Source of the DNA: Bacteroides cellulosilyticus
GTDB lineage: Bacteria; Bacteroidota; Bacteroidia; Bacteroidales; Bacteroidaceae
NCBI RefSeq assembly: GCF_020091405.1
Contig: NZ_CP081903.1
Span: 4,588,501 to 4,652,500 of the forward strand
DNA: 64,000 bases
Direction of reading: 5' to 3'
Position numbers and translations under genes: made by a program
The notes under the pieces: generated by a model
The model's database searches: none
What the model was told of the DNA's origin: nothing
What the model saw: only the letters and a program-made list of their open reading frames with translations
Shown: piece after piece, positions 1 to 7,776 of the stretch
Numbering within the stretch: the stretch's first letter is position 1
Layout of the letters: the number at the start of each line of letters is the position of its first letter

Positions 1-456
1 ACGTTTTCCCGCCAGCAAAGAGAGCAATGACTGCTCTTCGTGCTTGTCGGGATTGTTGCGGTCGTAGGCTCGGGAGATTAACGGGCGCAGGTAGAAAGGC
101 AGAATCAGCTTGTTGCATCGCACCGCTTTCCGATAAGCATATAATAAGAGGTATCGGTTGCGCTCGTTCACCATCTGGACAAGCATTTCGCCGACGGTGC
201 GGTCGAAGTAAGGCAGGCTGTCTTCCGGAGCCTCACTGATGGGAGTGGTTTCTTCGGCGGACTGCGGTTCTGTTCCGGCACGCTGATAGGCGAAGGTTAA
301 CGCTGCTATCTGATAGAAAGCGGCTTCCGCATCTTCGGCTTTTTCTTGTAGGAGGTGGAAGTTCTCTTCCAGTGCTTCCGGGAAGCCGGACGGGGTGAAT
401 TCTTTGGTTGCAGTTCCCAGTAATGCTGCATTTATGATTGGCTCAGTTATGTTCAT
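1..456 (-). CDS. DUF5691 family protein, C-terminus beyond window
   Basis: The minus strand is open from an ATG at 456 to the window edge (152 codons in frame) and begins MNITEPIINAALLGTATKEF. The 'NAALLGT' opening and the later 'LPFYLRPLIS' stretch resemble DUF5691 proteins, a family of unknown function that usually sits beside SWIM zinc-finger, MoxR-ATPase and VWA genes. The start overlaps the last 14 bases of the upstream SWIM gene, which points to translational coupling in one operon. No catalytic motif is visible in this part. The family call rests on recalled N-terminal similarity and on the neighbour; the missing C-terminus prevents a length check. Confidence 0.7.
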   Translation of the reverse strand, partial: MNITEPIINAALLGTATKEFTPSGFPEALEENFHLLQEKAEDAEAAFYQIAALTFAYQRAGTEPQSAEETTPISEAPEDSLPYFDRTVGEMLVQMVNERNRYLLLYAYRKAVRCNKLILPFYLRPLISRAYDRNNPDKHEEQSLLSLLAGKR

Positions 457-1771
457 CTCTCCAAATATAACAGTTAGATTGATACCACATCGTGTTCAGT
501 TCCCAGCAATTGGCATCCGCCAGCAGGAAAGCGGCAAAAGGCTTTCCGCCTGTGACGGCAAGGATGTCTGTTTTCGTTGTTTCCTGCATCTGCACAGGCA
601 TGCGTTCGTTGTTCACGTCCTGTATGTACAGTTGCTTTCCTTGTGCGGACAGCCTGATGTTCTCTACCAATATAGGGACGTTTTCGGCAAACGGATTGAC
701 TTGCAGCGTCTCCCTGTATCGGCTTGCAGCTTCCTGCAGGTTACTGCAAAAATGCGGAACGTATGTCTCACCGGATAATTCGCACTCCTTGAACAGTGCA
801 CGCAGATTGCCTACTCCTTTGTAGAAACAGAGTTTGGCGTGATAGATGCTTCCGGGCATAAGGTTGTATTCGGGCAATGAACCGGGAGCCGTGAAGCTGA
901 AGTAAACGGCGAAACGGTTGCTTTGCTGGCCGTGCAGCCAGTAAATATCATTGTTCAGCTCATTCACCTTTTGGCTCTTTTTGTGGAGTACTATCCATTG
1001 GTCCTCAATGACTTCTCCTGCCAGCACATCTTCTTTGGCCTGCGGGTAGCCTATCTGGGTACGGATTTCATTCTGCCAGTCTTCCGGTTGCTGTTCCAGA
1101 TTTTTATAAGCTTTCATCAACAGATAAAGCTTTCCGAGTTGGTCGGTCAGTTTGTACTTCCAGGTTTCATCGTAGAAGTTGATTTCCTGAATGCTTCTCA
1201 ACCGGTTGGCAAGTCCGGGAGCCTGTGCATCGACCATGCGGCGGGCAATACCGTCAAAAAGAGTATAAGCCCGTTCCGGTGTGTTGATTAACCCGTTGCG
1301 CAACAAGTCCTTTATCCAGATTTCCAGTTCGTCTATACCATTCAGCACTTTGGTATGGCGCATGGCTTGCCGTTTGGCTTGCGCCGCTTCGTCTACGGGA
1401 GCATCGCTTTTAGCTTTCTGCTCTTTCTTTTCCGCTTTCTCTTCCCGTTTGGAAAGCCAGGCGGTCACCCAGTCCGGTTCGTCCGCTTCTTTGAATAAAT
1501 CAGTTTGCGCGGCATACAAAAATAAAAGTCCCAATCCGTGTTTACATGGAAACTTCCGGCTTGGGCACGAACACTTGAATGCAACATTTTTTGTATCGAC
1601 TACGGTCTGGTATGGAGTCTTTCCACTTCCCTGGCAGTGTCCCCAGATGGCACGGTCGCTGTGTTCCAGCAATACCCATTTGGTTTTTGTCGCCAAGCCT
1701 TTTCCCGCTTTCACGGAAGCTGCATCCGGGGCTAATTGTATGATTTGTTCTTCTGTTAGATTTAATAACAT
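443..1771 (-). CDS. SWIM zinc finger family protein
   Basis: This is a 442-residue protein with a SWIM-type zinc motif CxC-x6-CxH at residues 67-78 (Cys67, Cys69, Cys76, His78 in 'FKCSCPSRKFPCKHGLG'). SWIM motifs bind zinc and are thought to mediate DNA or protein contacts. After the motif comes a charged Glu/Lys/Ala-rich linker (about residues 108-135) and then a long helical region with no recognisable enzyme domain. It is the upstream partner of the DUF5691 gene, whose start it overlaps by 14 bases. In many bacteria these two travel with MoxR/VWA genes, suggesting a role in a chaperone-like or stress system; that role is inferred. Confidence 0.85.
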   Translation of the reverse strand: MLLNLTEEQIIQLAPDAASVKAGKGLATKTKWVLLEHSDRAIWGHCQGSGKTPYQTVVDTKNVAFKCSCPSRKFPCKHGLGLLFLYAAQTDLFKEADEPDWVTAWLSKREEKAEKKEQKAKSDAPVDEAAQAKRQAMRHTKVLNGIDELEIWIKDLLRNGLINTPERAYTLFDGIARRMVDAQAPGLANRLRSIQEINFYDETWKYKLTDQLGKLYLLMKAYKNLEQQPEDWQNEIRTQIGYPQAKEDVLAGEVIEDQWIVLHKKSQKVNELNNDIYWLHGQQSNRFAVYFSFTAPGSLPEYNLMPGSIYHAKLCFYKGVGNLRALFKECELSGETYVPHFCSNLQEAASRYRETLQVNPFAENVPILVENIRLSAQGKQLYIQDVNNERMPVQMQETTKTDILAVTGGKPFAAFLLADANCWELNTMWYQSNCYIWRDEHN

Positions 1772-1983
1772 AATAATCTTAGTCAGCTATTAGTGTGTTT
1801 TTAGATTGCAAGTATAATGCTTTTTTTCTGTTTTTCAGATTTTTCGAGGAGAAGAGTTTTCTGTTTTACCGGAAATCATCTGATCCGGATTCTTAAAGCC
1901 GGGAAAGATTCTGTAACTTTGCGGCAACAGGTATCACATACCTGCGAGTAATATATAAAACCGACTTGTATGGATTTTGAAAC

Positions 1984-2017
1984 TTGCATAACCTCTCATT
2001 CTTTTTTCGTATATTTG
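1984..2017 (+). promoter_or_regulatory. Bacteroides-type promoter for the nitroreductase-like gene
   Basis: A full -7 box TATATTTG lies at 2010-2017, with a TTG -33 element at 1984-1986, 23 bases upstream. The -7 box ends 27 bases before the ATG at 2045. This matches the TTTG / TAnnTTTG consensus of the Bacteroides primary sigma factor. Confidence 0.6.
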
Positions 2018-2044
2018 CCTCATAACTTTTAAAATACCACAGTT

Positions 2045-2680
2045 ATGAGAAAAGTACAACTATTGTTAGTTTGTTTAGTGCTTTCAGTGGCTGCTTCTGC
2101 TGCTGATAAGGTAATTAAGTTGCCAAAACCCAATTTGAACCGTGCCGGTGCGGTAATGAAAGCATTGTCCGAACGTCAGTCTACACGCGAATATGCTTCG
2201 AAAACATTGAGTCTTGCTGACTTGTCGGATTTGTTATGGGCTGCTAACGGAATCAACCGTCCGGAGTCCGGAAAGCGGACCGCTCCGTCGGCTTTGAATA
2301 AGCAGGATGTAGATGTGTATGTGGTACTGCCCGAAGGAAGCTATTTGTACGATGCCCAAAGCCACCAGTTAACTCTGGTTTCTGAAGGAGATCATCGCGA
2401 TGCTGTTGCCGGTGGTCAGACTTTTGTAAAAACGGCTCCGGTATCTTTGGTACTGGTCAGTGATGTTTCCCGTTTTGGTGATGCTCAGAAAATACAAAAT
2501 CAGTTGGTTGGAGCTATGGATGCAGGCATCGTCTCGCAGAATATCTCTTTATTCTGTGCTAATGCCGAGTTGGCTACAGTGCCGCGTGGTTCGATGGATG
2601 CCACTCAGCTAAAGAAAGTCTTAAAACTGAAAGACGTTCAGATTCCTATGCTGAATCATCCTGTGGGCTACTTTAAATAA
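2045..2680 (+). CDS. Secreted nitroreductase / SagB-ThcOx-type flavoprotein
   Basis: This 211-residue protein has an N-terminal signal peptide (residues 1-20, cleavage near SAA/DKV). The body has the nitroreductase-fold opening 'ERQSTREY' (about 43-50) followed by 'LSDLLWAANGINRP', the layout of short SagB/ThcOx-like nitroreductases that bind FMN and reduce small molecules with NAD(P)H. The C-terminus 'LNHPVGYFK' is typical of the exported Bacteroidota clade. The substrate cannot be told from sequence. The gene is a single unit with its own promoter and a strong terminator directly behind it. Export of a flavin enzyme to the periplasm is characteristic of this clade, but its role there is unknown. 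Confidence 0.85.
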   Translation: MRKVQLLLVCLVLSVAASAADKVIKLPKPNLNRAGAVMKALSERQSTREYASKTLSLADLSDLLWAANGINRPESGKRTAPSALNKQDVDVYVVLPEGSYLYDAQSHQLTLVSEGDHRDAVAGGQTFVKTAPVSLVLVSDVSRFGDAQKIQNQLVGAMDAGIVSQNISLFCANAELATVPRGSMDATQLKKVLKLKDVQIPMLNHPVGYFK

Positions 2681-2690
2681 TGAAATGAAT

Positions 2691-2746
2691 AAAAGAGATG
2701 AGGAGCAGAATCAATACAAAAATTGATTCTGCTCCTCATCTCTTTT
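2691..2746. terminator. Perfect 25-bp stem-loop, intrinsic terminator
   Basis: The arms 2691-2715 and 2722-2746 are perfectly complementary with a 6-base loop. The stem has T-rich flanks on both strands, so it should stop transcription leaving the nitroreductase gene. The following stretch to 3012 holds no gene, only the promoter of the fimbrial operon. Confidence 0.85.
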
Positions 2747-2921
2747 ATTATAAAGTAGAACATTTACTGAATGCCTTTTCCGGAAGAAGAACTCCCTAAT
2801 AAACTTTTACTATACTCCCTTTCTTCTCTTTCTCAATTTCCATTCAAAAAGGAGAGATAATACTTAGAATATCAACAAGCCCTCAACGAAACTTCAGAAT
2901 CTGTGTGCAATTTCAGAAGTT

Positions 2922-2954
2922 TTTGTTTTAATACATATTTATTTCATAATTTCG
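2922..2954 (+). promoter_or_regulatory. Promoter of the first fimbrial operon
   Basis: TTTG at 2922-2925 and TAATTTCG at 2947-2954 (7 of 8 matches to TAnnTTTG) are separated by 21 bases. The first ATG of the operon lies 58 bases downstream at 3013. Confidence 0.55.
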
Positions 2955-3012
2955 CCATGTTTTATAATAAGATTAAGATGCTGGCAATCCGAATCACGCA
3001 TACATCTATTTA

Positions 3013-3597
3013 ATGAGAAAGCAATATATAATAATTATTCTGTTATTGTTCAGTGGTATATCAAAGTGCACTGCACAAAAAGTAGCAATAAAGACAAATC
3101 TATTCTATGGCCTGTATACCCGTACACCTAACCTTGGGGTAGAGTGGGGGCTTTCGCCACGCGGCACGCTGGAATTGGGAGGTGGATATAACTGGTTCAC
3201 TCCCAATCAAACCACTTCTCATCAGAAGCTGGTACACTGGTTGTCGGTAGCGGAGTATCGTTACTGGACATGTGAGAGATTCAACGGACATTTCTGGGGA
3301 ATACATGTTTTGGGAACTCAATATAATATTGCCGGGCACAAATTACCTCTTCTGTTTGGCAGCGATTCCAAACAGTTCCGATATGAAGGTTGGGGAGCGG
3401 GAGGTGGTATATCTTATGGATATCACTTCTTTCTTGGTAATCACTGGAGCTTGGAAGCCAGTATTGGGATAGGGTATGTGCGTTTACATTACGACAAATT
3501 CAAATGTGAGACTTGCGGAGAGAAAATAAAAACAGAAAACCGCAACTATTTCGGTCCGACAAAAGCGGCTATATCACTTGTATACCTTATTAAATAA
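3013..3597 (+). CDS. DUF3575 domain outer-membrane protein of a fimbrial operon
   Basis: This is a 194-residue exported protein with a signal peptide over residues 1-21 ('SKCTAQ'). The mature part is a run of alternating hydrophobic strands starting 'VAIKTNLFYGLYTRTPNLGVEWGL', the hallmark of DUF3575, predicted to form an outer-membrane beta-barrel. DUF3575 genes regularly begin Mfa/Fim-type fimbrial operons in Bacteroides. Here it is the first gene after a consensus promoter, six bases ahead of the DUF3868 gene. It may help present or anchor fimbriae at the outer membrane; this is inferred from synteny. A homologous domain is fused to an OmpA-like domain in the gene at 51051-52346. Confidence 0.85.
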   Translation: MRKQYIIIILLLFSGISKCTAQKVAIKTNLFYGLYTRTPNLGVEWGLSPRGTLELGGGYNWFTPNQTTSHQKLVHWLSVAEYRYWTCERFNGHFWGIHVLGTQYNIAGHKLPLLFGSDSKQFRYEGWGAGGGISYGYHFFLGNHWSLEASIGIGYVRLHYDKFKCETCGEKIKTENRNYFGPTKAAISLVYLIK

Positions 3598-3603
3598 CAC
3601 TCA

Positions 3604-5145
3604 ATGAACAGATTTTTAATATATTGGATTTTGACCATACTACAGGTAATTCCTGTGTCCGGGGAGACTTTTCCAGAAAAGAAATGGTATATAGGAAATA
3701 TACAATCAACCCCTCTTGAGCTGACTCAACAAGGAGACTCCTTACACATACGCATACTTTATGGTTTTGATGGAGTGAAGGTCAGTTCTAATCATTCCAT
3801 ACAATTGATTCCGGTCTTAAAAGGATCCGATATGCAAATGGAACTGCCGGAAATCTCAATAAAAGGGCGCAACAACTATCATACATCAAGGAGGAAACTC
3901 GCCCTGATGGATGAGATGGAACTTGAGCTTTACCGGTCCGAAGCTCCGTTTCAGATTTTGAAAGGATTTGGAAGTGACGGAAAGCGGCAAGTAGAATACT
4001 CCGTATCCATTCCGTTTGAAACGTGGATGGAAGATGCGCGCCTGGACATCCACGAGGAAGTGATGGGCTGCTGTAAACCCGGCAAGTTGATATCCGCTTC
4101 TCCGCTTTTCAGCATGGTTGCAATGGAAAAACTCCCGGTTACGGAGACGTACCAGGCTATTCCGCATATCAGTTATGTCCAGCCTGAAGTTGAACCTGTC
4201 AAGCGCCGTGAGGTATCGTGTGAAGCATTCCTGGACTTTGTTGTGTCGAAGACCGATATAAAAGCGGATTATATGAATAATCCGGTTGAGCTGAAAAAGA
4301 TATCTGATATGATTGAAGAGGTAAAGGGAGATTCAAGTATAATAGTCCGTGGAATATCCGTGATAGGCTATGCTTCCCCCGAAGGCTCCTTCATCTTTAA
4401 CAGACAGCTTTCCGAGGGGCGTGCAAAGGCGCTTGTCCACTATCTTCTGCCTCGTTTCTCTTTTCCTGAAGAAATGTATAATGTGGAATATGGAGGTGAG
4501 AACTGGGACGGTTTGCGCAAAATGGTTGCAGAGTCCGATATGCCTGAAAAGGAGGGCATTCTTGACATTATAGACCATGTACCCGCAGCGATAAACTATA
4601 AGACCAATACCAGTCGCAAAAAGTCATTGATGCTGTACAAGCTGGGTAACCCTTACAGGTATATGCTCCGTGAATTTTATCCGCATCTGCGGAAAGCCGT
4701 TTGTAAGCTGAATTATGATGTTCAGAACTTTGATGTGGAACAGGCAAAAGAGATGTTGCGCAGCCGTCCGCAAAATCTGAGTCTGAATGAAATGTATCTG
4801 GTTGCGCTTACTTATGATAACGGGTCGCCGGAATTTATAGAGTTGTTTGAAACGGCGGTACGGATATTCCCCAATGATAAAACCGCTAACCTGAATGCAG
4901 CTTCGGCCGCACTTTCACGCGGTGACCCTATTCTTGCTGAGAAATATCTGCAGAAGGCTGATACCACTGTTCCTGAATATAAAAATGCTATGGGGGTACT
5001 TTTCCTCTTAAAAGGAGATTATGAACAGGCAAAGGCATACTTGAACAGAGCAGCAGGATCAGGATTGGAGCAAGCACATCTCAATCTTAATGAGTTAGTT
5101 AAGAAAGAAGAGAATGCCCGGTTGATAGGCAAACAGAACAATTGA
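3604..5145 (+). CDS. DUF3868 / OmpA-like / TPR fimbrial operon protein
   Basis: This 513-residue protein has a signal peptide (1-20), a DUF3868 N-terminal region (about 21-195), an OmpA-like peptidoglycan-binding region (about 205-300, 'GYASPEGSFIFNRQLSEGRA') and C-terminal tetratricopeptide-like helices (about 395-500). The motif GENWxGLRxM after the OmpA part recurs in the protein at 51051-52346, showing that the two operons share this module. It is co-transcribed with the DUF3575 gene upstream and the Mfa1-like gene downstream. A plausible role is tethering the fimbrial assembly to the cell wall, based on the OmpA-like domain; no direct evidence exists here. Confidence 0.85.
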   Translation: MNRFLIYWILTILQVIPVSGETFPEKKWYIGNIQSTPLELTQQGDSLHIRILYGFDGVKVSSNHSIQLIPVLKGSDMQMELPEISIKGRNNYHTSRRKLALMDEMELELYRSEAPFQILKGFGSDGKRQVEYSVSIPFETWMEDARLDIHEEVMGCCKPGKLISASPLFSMVAMEKLPVTETYQAIPHISYVQPEVEPVKRREVSCEAFLDFVVSKTDIKADYMNNPVELKKISDMIEEVKGDSSIIVRGISVIGYASPEGSFIFNRQLSEGRAKALVHYLLPRFSFPEEMYNVEYGGENWDGLRKMVAESDMPEKEGILDIIDHVPAAINYKTNTSRKKSLMLYKLGNPYRYMLREFYPHLRKAVCKLNYDVQNFDVEQAKEMLRSRPQNLSLNEMYLVALTYDNGSPEFIELFETAVRIFPNDKTANLNAASAALSRGDPILAEKYLQKADTTVPEYKNAMGVLFLLKGDYEQAKAYLNRAAGSGLEQAHLNLNELVKKEENARLIGKQNN

Positions 5146-5205
5146 TTTTTTATATACCGTGATTGACAATAATCATTTTATTAACTATTATAAAACATAA
5201 ACAAA

Positions 5206-6792
5206 ATGAAAACAAGGAGTTTTCTGTTATCAGCATTGGCGGCATTAATGCTTGCAGGCTGTAGTGAGGATGCCCGTGAAGATGAGATTCCGGGTAATGT
5301 TTTGGTCGGGAAGGCATATCTGTCACTTTCGTTGCAAAGTCGGACGAGTACGCTTACAAGGGTAGATAATGTAAAAACGGAGGATGGTTCTGCTGAAGAA
5401 AGCGCGGTGGAAACCGTTACGGTTCTGTTGTTTGACGAGGATGAAATGTGTCTTGATGTAGTAAACGTTCCTTCTGGAGAAATAACTGTAGGGAATAGTG
5501 GTGGAAGTACGCCTACTACTGCTACAGCCAGTAAGGCTCAATTGGTTCCGGAGAAAACCAAGAAAGTATTTGTGGTTCTCAATTCTGCCAAATGGACTTT
5601 TACAAAAGAAGCTGTAGTAGGAAAAGCATGGTCTACAATCAATACTGCTATTGAGGCGGTAATTGGTGATGTTGCTACTAATAGTAAGTTTGTGATGGCG
5701 AGTGCGGGTACGAAGGCTAATGGGGCATTGACACCGGTAACTGTGCATAAACCGGCAACGTATACTGCGAGTGATGTGGCAGCTGCAAAAAAAGCAGCAG
5801 AAGATGCTCCGGCTACCATCAATGTAGACCGGTTGAGTGCAAAAGTGCAAGTCTCGCAGGCTTCTGGTTTTACAAAGCCTACAGGTTCAAATTTCACTTT
5901 CAACGGTTGGGAATTAAGTGTAACTAACAAGAGTGTGAGATTATATAGTGACCTTGTTACTTATGATAATGCTACCCCTGGAGCTGTTTATCGTCGGGAT
6001 AAGAACTATTTGGAGAGCGAACAACCTGATGTTAGTGATAATAATACTAAGGAAGCGAATATGGACGCAGTTTTCAATTATCTAAAAAATATTAAGAATG
6101 TAAGTGAGAATATGCCTGCCGTAGCGCAAATTGACAACGCAAGTCTATATTGTCTTGAAAACACCATGGAGGCTAAAGCGCAACAACTGGGCTTTACGAC
6201 TAAGGTGGTAGTAAAAGCCCAGTATACTCCTGACGGTATAACTAAAGACGCAAATTATTTCTCTTGGAAAGGAGCCTATTATACACTGGAACAACTTAAA
6301 GCTGAATATCTGAAACATAGTGACGGCACGGGATTGAAAGTAGACCTACCCATATTCTTGATAAAAGCCGGGGTTATGTCACAAGCGGAATTCGATGAAG
6401 GTCAAGACAAAAGGAATGAAATTGTCGCCAATCTTTCAGAAGGTGCTGCAGCTAATCAATTAAATGCAAAAACCGGTATCATCGGACGTTTCTGTGCCGT
6501 ACGCTACTATCACGAATCTGTCTGTTATTACGACGTCTTGATCCGTCACGACCAGAATATTACAACTAAGATGGCTTTAGGCAGATACGGTGTGGTACGC
6601 AACAACTGGTATAATATTGAACTCAATAGTGTGAGCGGTCCCGGAACCCCGTGGATTCCCGATCCGTCTGACCCTGATCCTACCAATCCCACTCCTCCGG
6701 ATACTGATGATGATGAAGCGGACGCTTATCTCTCTGTAAAAATCACTATCAATCCATGGACTTATTGGTCACAGGGTGTTGATTTGCATTGA
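5206..6792 (+). CDS. Mfa1-family fimbria major subunit lipoprotein
   Basis: This 528-residue protein has a lipoprotein signal with lipobox LAGC (Cys19). The N-terminal half resembles type V fimbrillins, secreted as lipoproteins and polymerised after Arg-gingipain-like processing. The C-terminus, a Pro/Asp-rich linker (about 485-505) followed by 'LSVKITINPWTYWSQGVDL', matches the Mfa1 C-terminal domain that donates or accepts strands in the pilus. It is the first fimbrillin of the operon, followed by a FimB/Mfa2-like gene only four bases downstream. That order (major subunit, then anchor, then minor subunits) is the classical mfa arrangement. Confidence 0.88.
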   Translation: MKTRSFLLSALAALMLAGCSEDAREDEIPGNVLVGKAYLSLSLQSRTSTLTRVDNVKTEDGSAEESAVETVTVLLFDEDEMCLDVVNVPSGEITVGNSGGSTPTTATASKAQLVPEKTKKVFVVLNSAKWTFTKEAVVGKAWSTINTAIEAVIGDVATNSKFVMASAGTKANGALTPVTVHKPATYTASDVAAAKKAAEDAPATINVDRLSAKVQVSQASGFTKPTGSNFTFNGWELSVTNKSVRLYSDLVTYDNATPGAVYRRDKNYLESEQPDVSDNNTKEANMDAVFNYLKNIKNVSENMPAVAQIDNASLYCLENTMEAKAQQLGFTTKVVVKAQYTPDGITKDANYFSWKGAYYTLEQLKAEYLKHSDGTGLKVDLPIFLIKAGVMSQAEFDEGQDKRNEIVANLSEGAAANQLNAKTGIIGRFCAVRYYHESVCYYDVLIRHDQNITTKMALGRYGVVRNNWYNIELNSVSGPGTPWIPDPSDPDPTNPTPPDTDDDEADAYLSVKITINPWTYWSQGVDLH

Positions 6793-6795
6793 TAA

Positions 6796-7764
6796 ATGGG
6801 AATCGAAACACACATAAAGAAATACATGATAATCCTTGCCGTCAGCTTGATGGCAGGGATTACCGGTTGTGATGTCCTTCATGACGACCTCAGTCAGTGT
6901 GACCTTTTTCTTAGATTCCGTTATGACTACAATATGGCAAATGAAGACTGGTTTACCGAACAAGTGGAAGAGGTGAAAATCTTTGTGTTCGATGCAAAAG
7001 GGAGATACCTTCAGACATTAACCGAAAATGGTGATGCGCTGAAAAGACCGGACTACCGCATGCCGGTACCATATCGTATGAAAGGCTGTACGGCAATTGT
7101 TTGGGCCGGAAAGACAGATAAATTCTATTCGCTTCCTGTAATGACCGCAGGTGATCCGGTTGATAAATTGACTCTGAAGTATGAGCCTGAAAATAATATA
7201 AGCAGCAACCATCTTGATGCGCTATGGCATAGCGGTCCTTTGCAAATGTTTTCTCCGGAGGGCATCAGTAATACGGAAACTGTCAGTTTATTGCGTAATA
7301 CCAACGATATTACGTTAAGTATTACACGTGGAGATGGCTTGACTGACATGTCAAAATATGACATCAAACTTGTTGGTGCAAATGGTTCCTACGACCATAA
7401 AAATAATTTTGGAGATATAAACAAGGATATTATTTACTATCCCTGTTCAGAAGAAAATGATGCTAAGACACCTTTCAAGGCACAACTGCATACTCTCAGA
7501 TTTGTGAAGGGCAGCAATATGTCTTTTTCCATAACAGAAAAGTCATCCGGGAAATCAATTGATATAGGAGGTCAGGCGGTCATTAACCTTATTGACTATC
7601 TGCTGAAGAGCAAACCGGATACGATGAGCGAGCAGGAATACCTTGACCGCAGGTATCAATGGGATATTAATATCCGTATTGGTGATGAGGAAGAAAATGG
7701 TTACATCGCATTGTGCATAACCATTAATAACTGGATCTACTGGTTTCAACCAACAGATATATAA
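6796..7764 (+). CDS. FimB/Mfa2 family fimbrial anchor lipoprotein
   Basis: This 322-residue protein has a lipobox at ITGC (Cys25). The start of the mature part, 'DVLHDDLSQCDLFLRFRYDYNM', is the diagnostic opening of FimB/Mfa2 proteins, which anchor and terminate type V fimbriae in the outer membrane. It ends in 'IALCITINNWIYWFQPTDI', echoing the C-terminus of the preceding Mfa1-like subunit. The gene is tightly packed between the major subunit and the larger surface proteins, so it is co-transcribed with them. Confidence 0.88.
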   Translation: MGIETHIKKYMIILAVSLMAGITGCDVLHDDLSQCDLFLRFRYDYNMANEDWFTEQVEEVKIFVFDAKGRYLQTLTENGDALKRPDYRMPVPYRMKGCTAIVWAGKTDKFYSLPVMTAGDPVDKLTLKYEPENNISSNHLDALWHSGPLQMFSPEGISNTETVSLLRNTNDITLSITRGDGLTDMSKYDIKLVGANGSYDHKNNFGDINKDIIYYPCSEENDAKTPFKAQLHTLRFVKGSNMSFSITEKSSGKSIDIGGQAVINLIDYLLKSKPDTMSEQEYLDRRYQWDINIRIGDEEENGYIALCITINNWIYWFQPTDI

Positions 7765-7776
7765 GCCATTTCTGAA

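Noticed and set aside
27..239. 70-codon plus-strand frame at the left edge
   Set aside because: Antisense to the DUF5691 frame, which is open to the edge and coupled to its neighbour.
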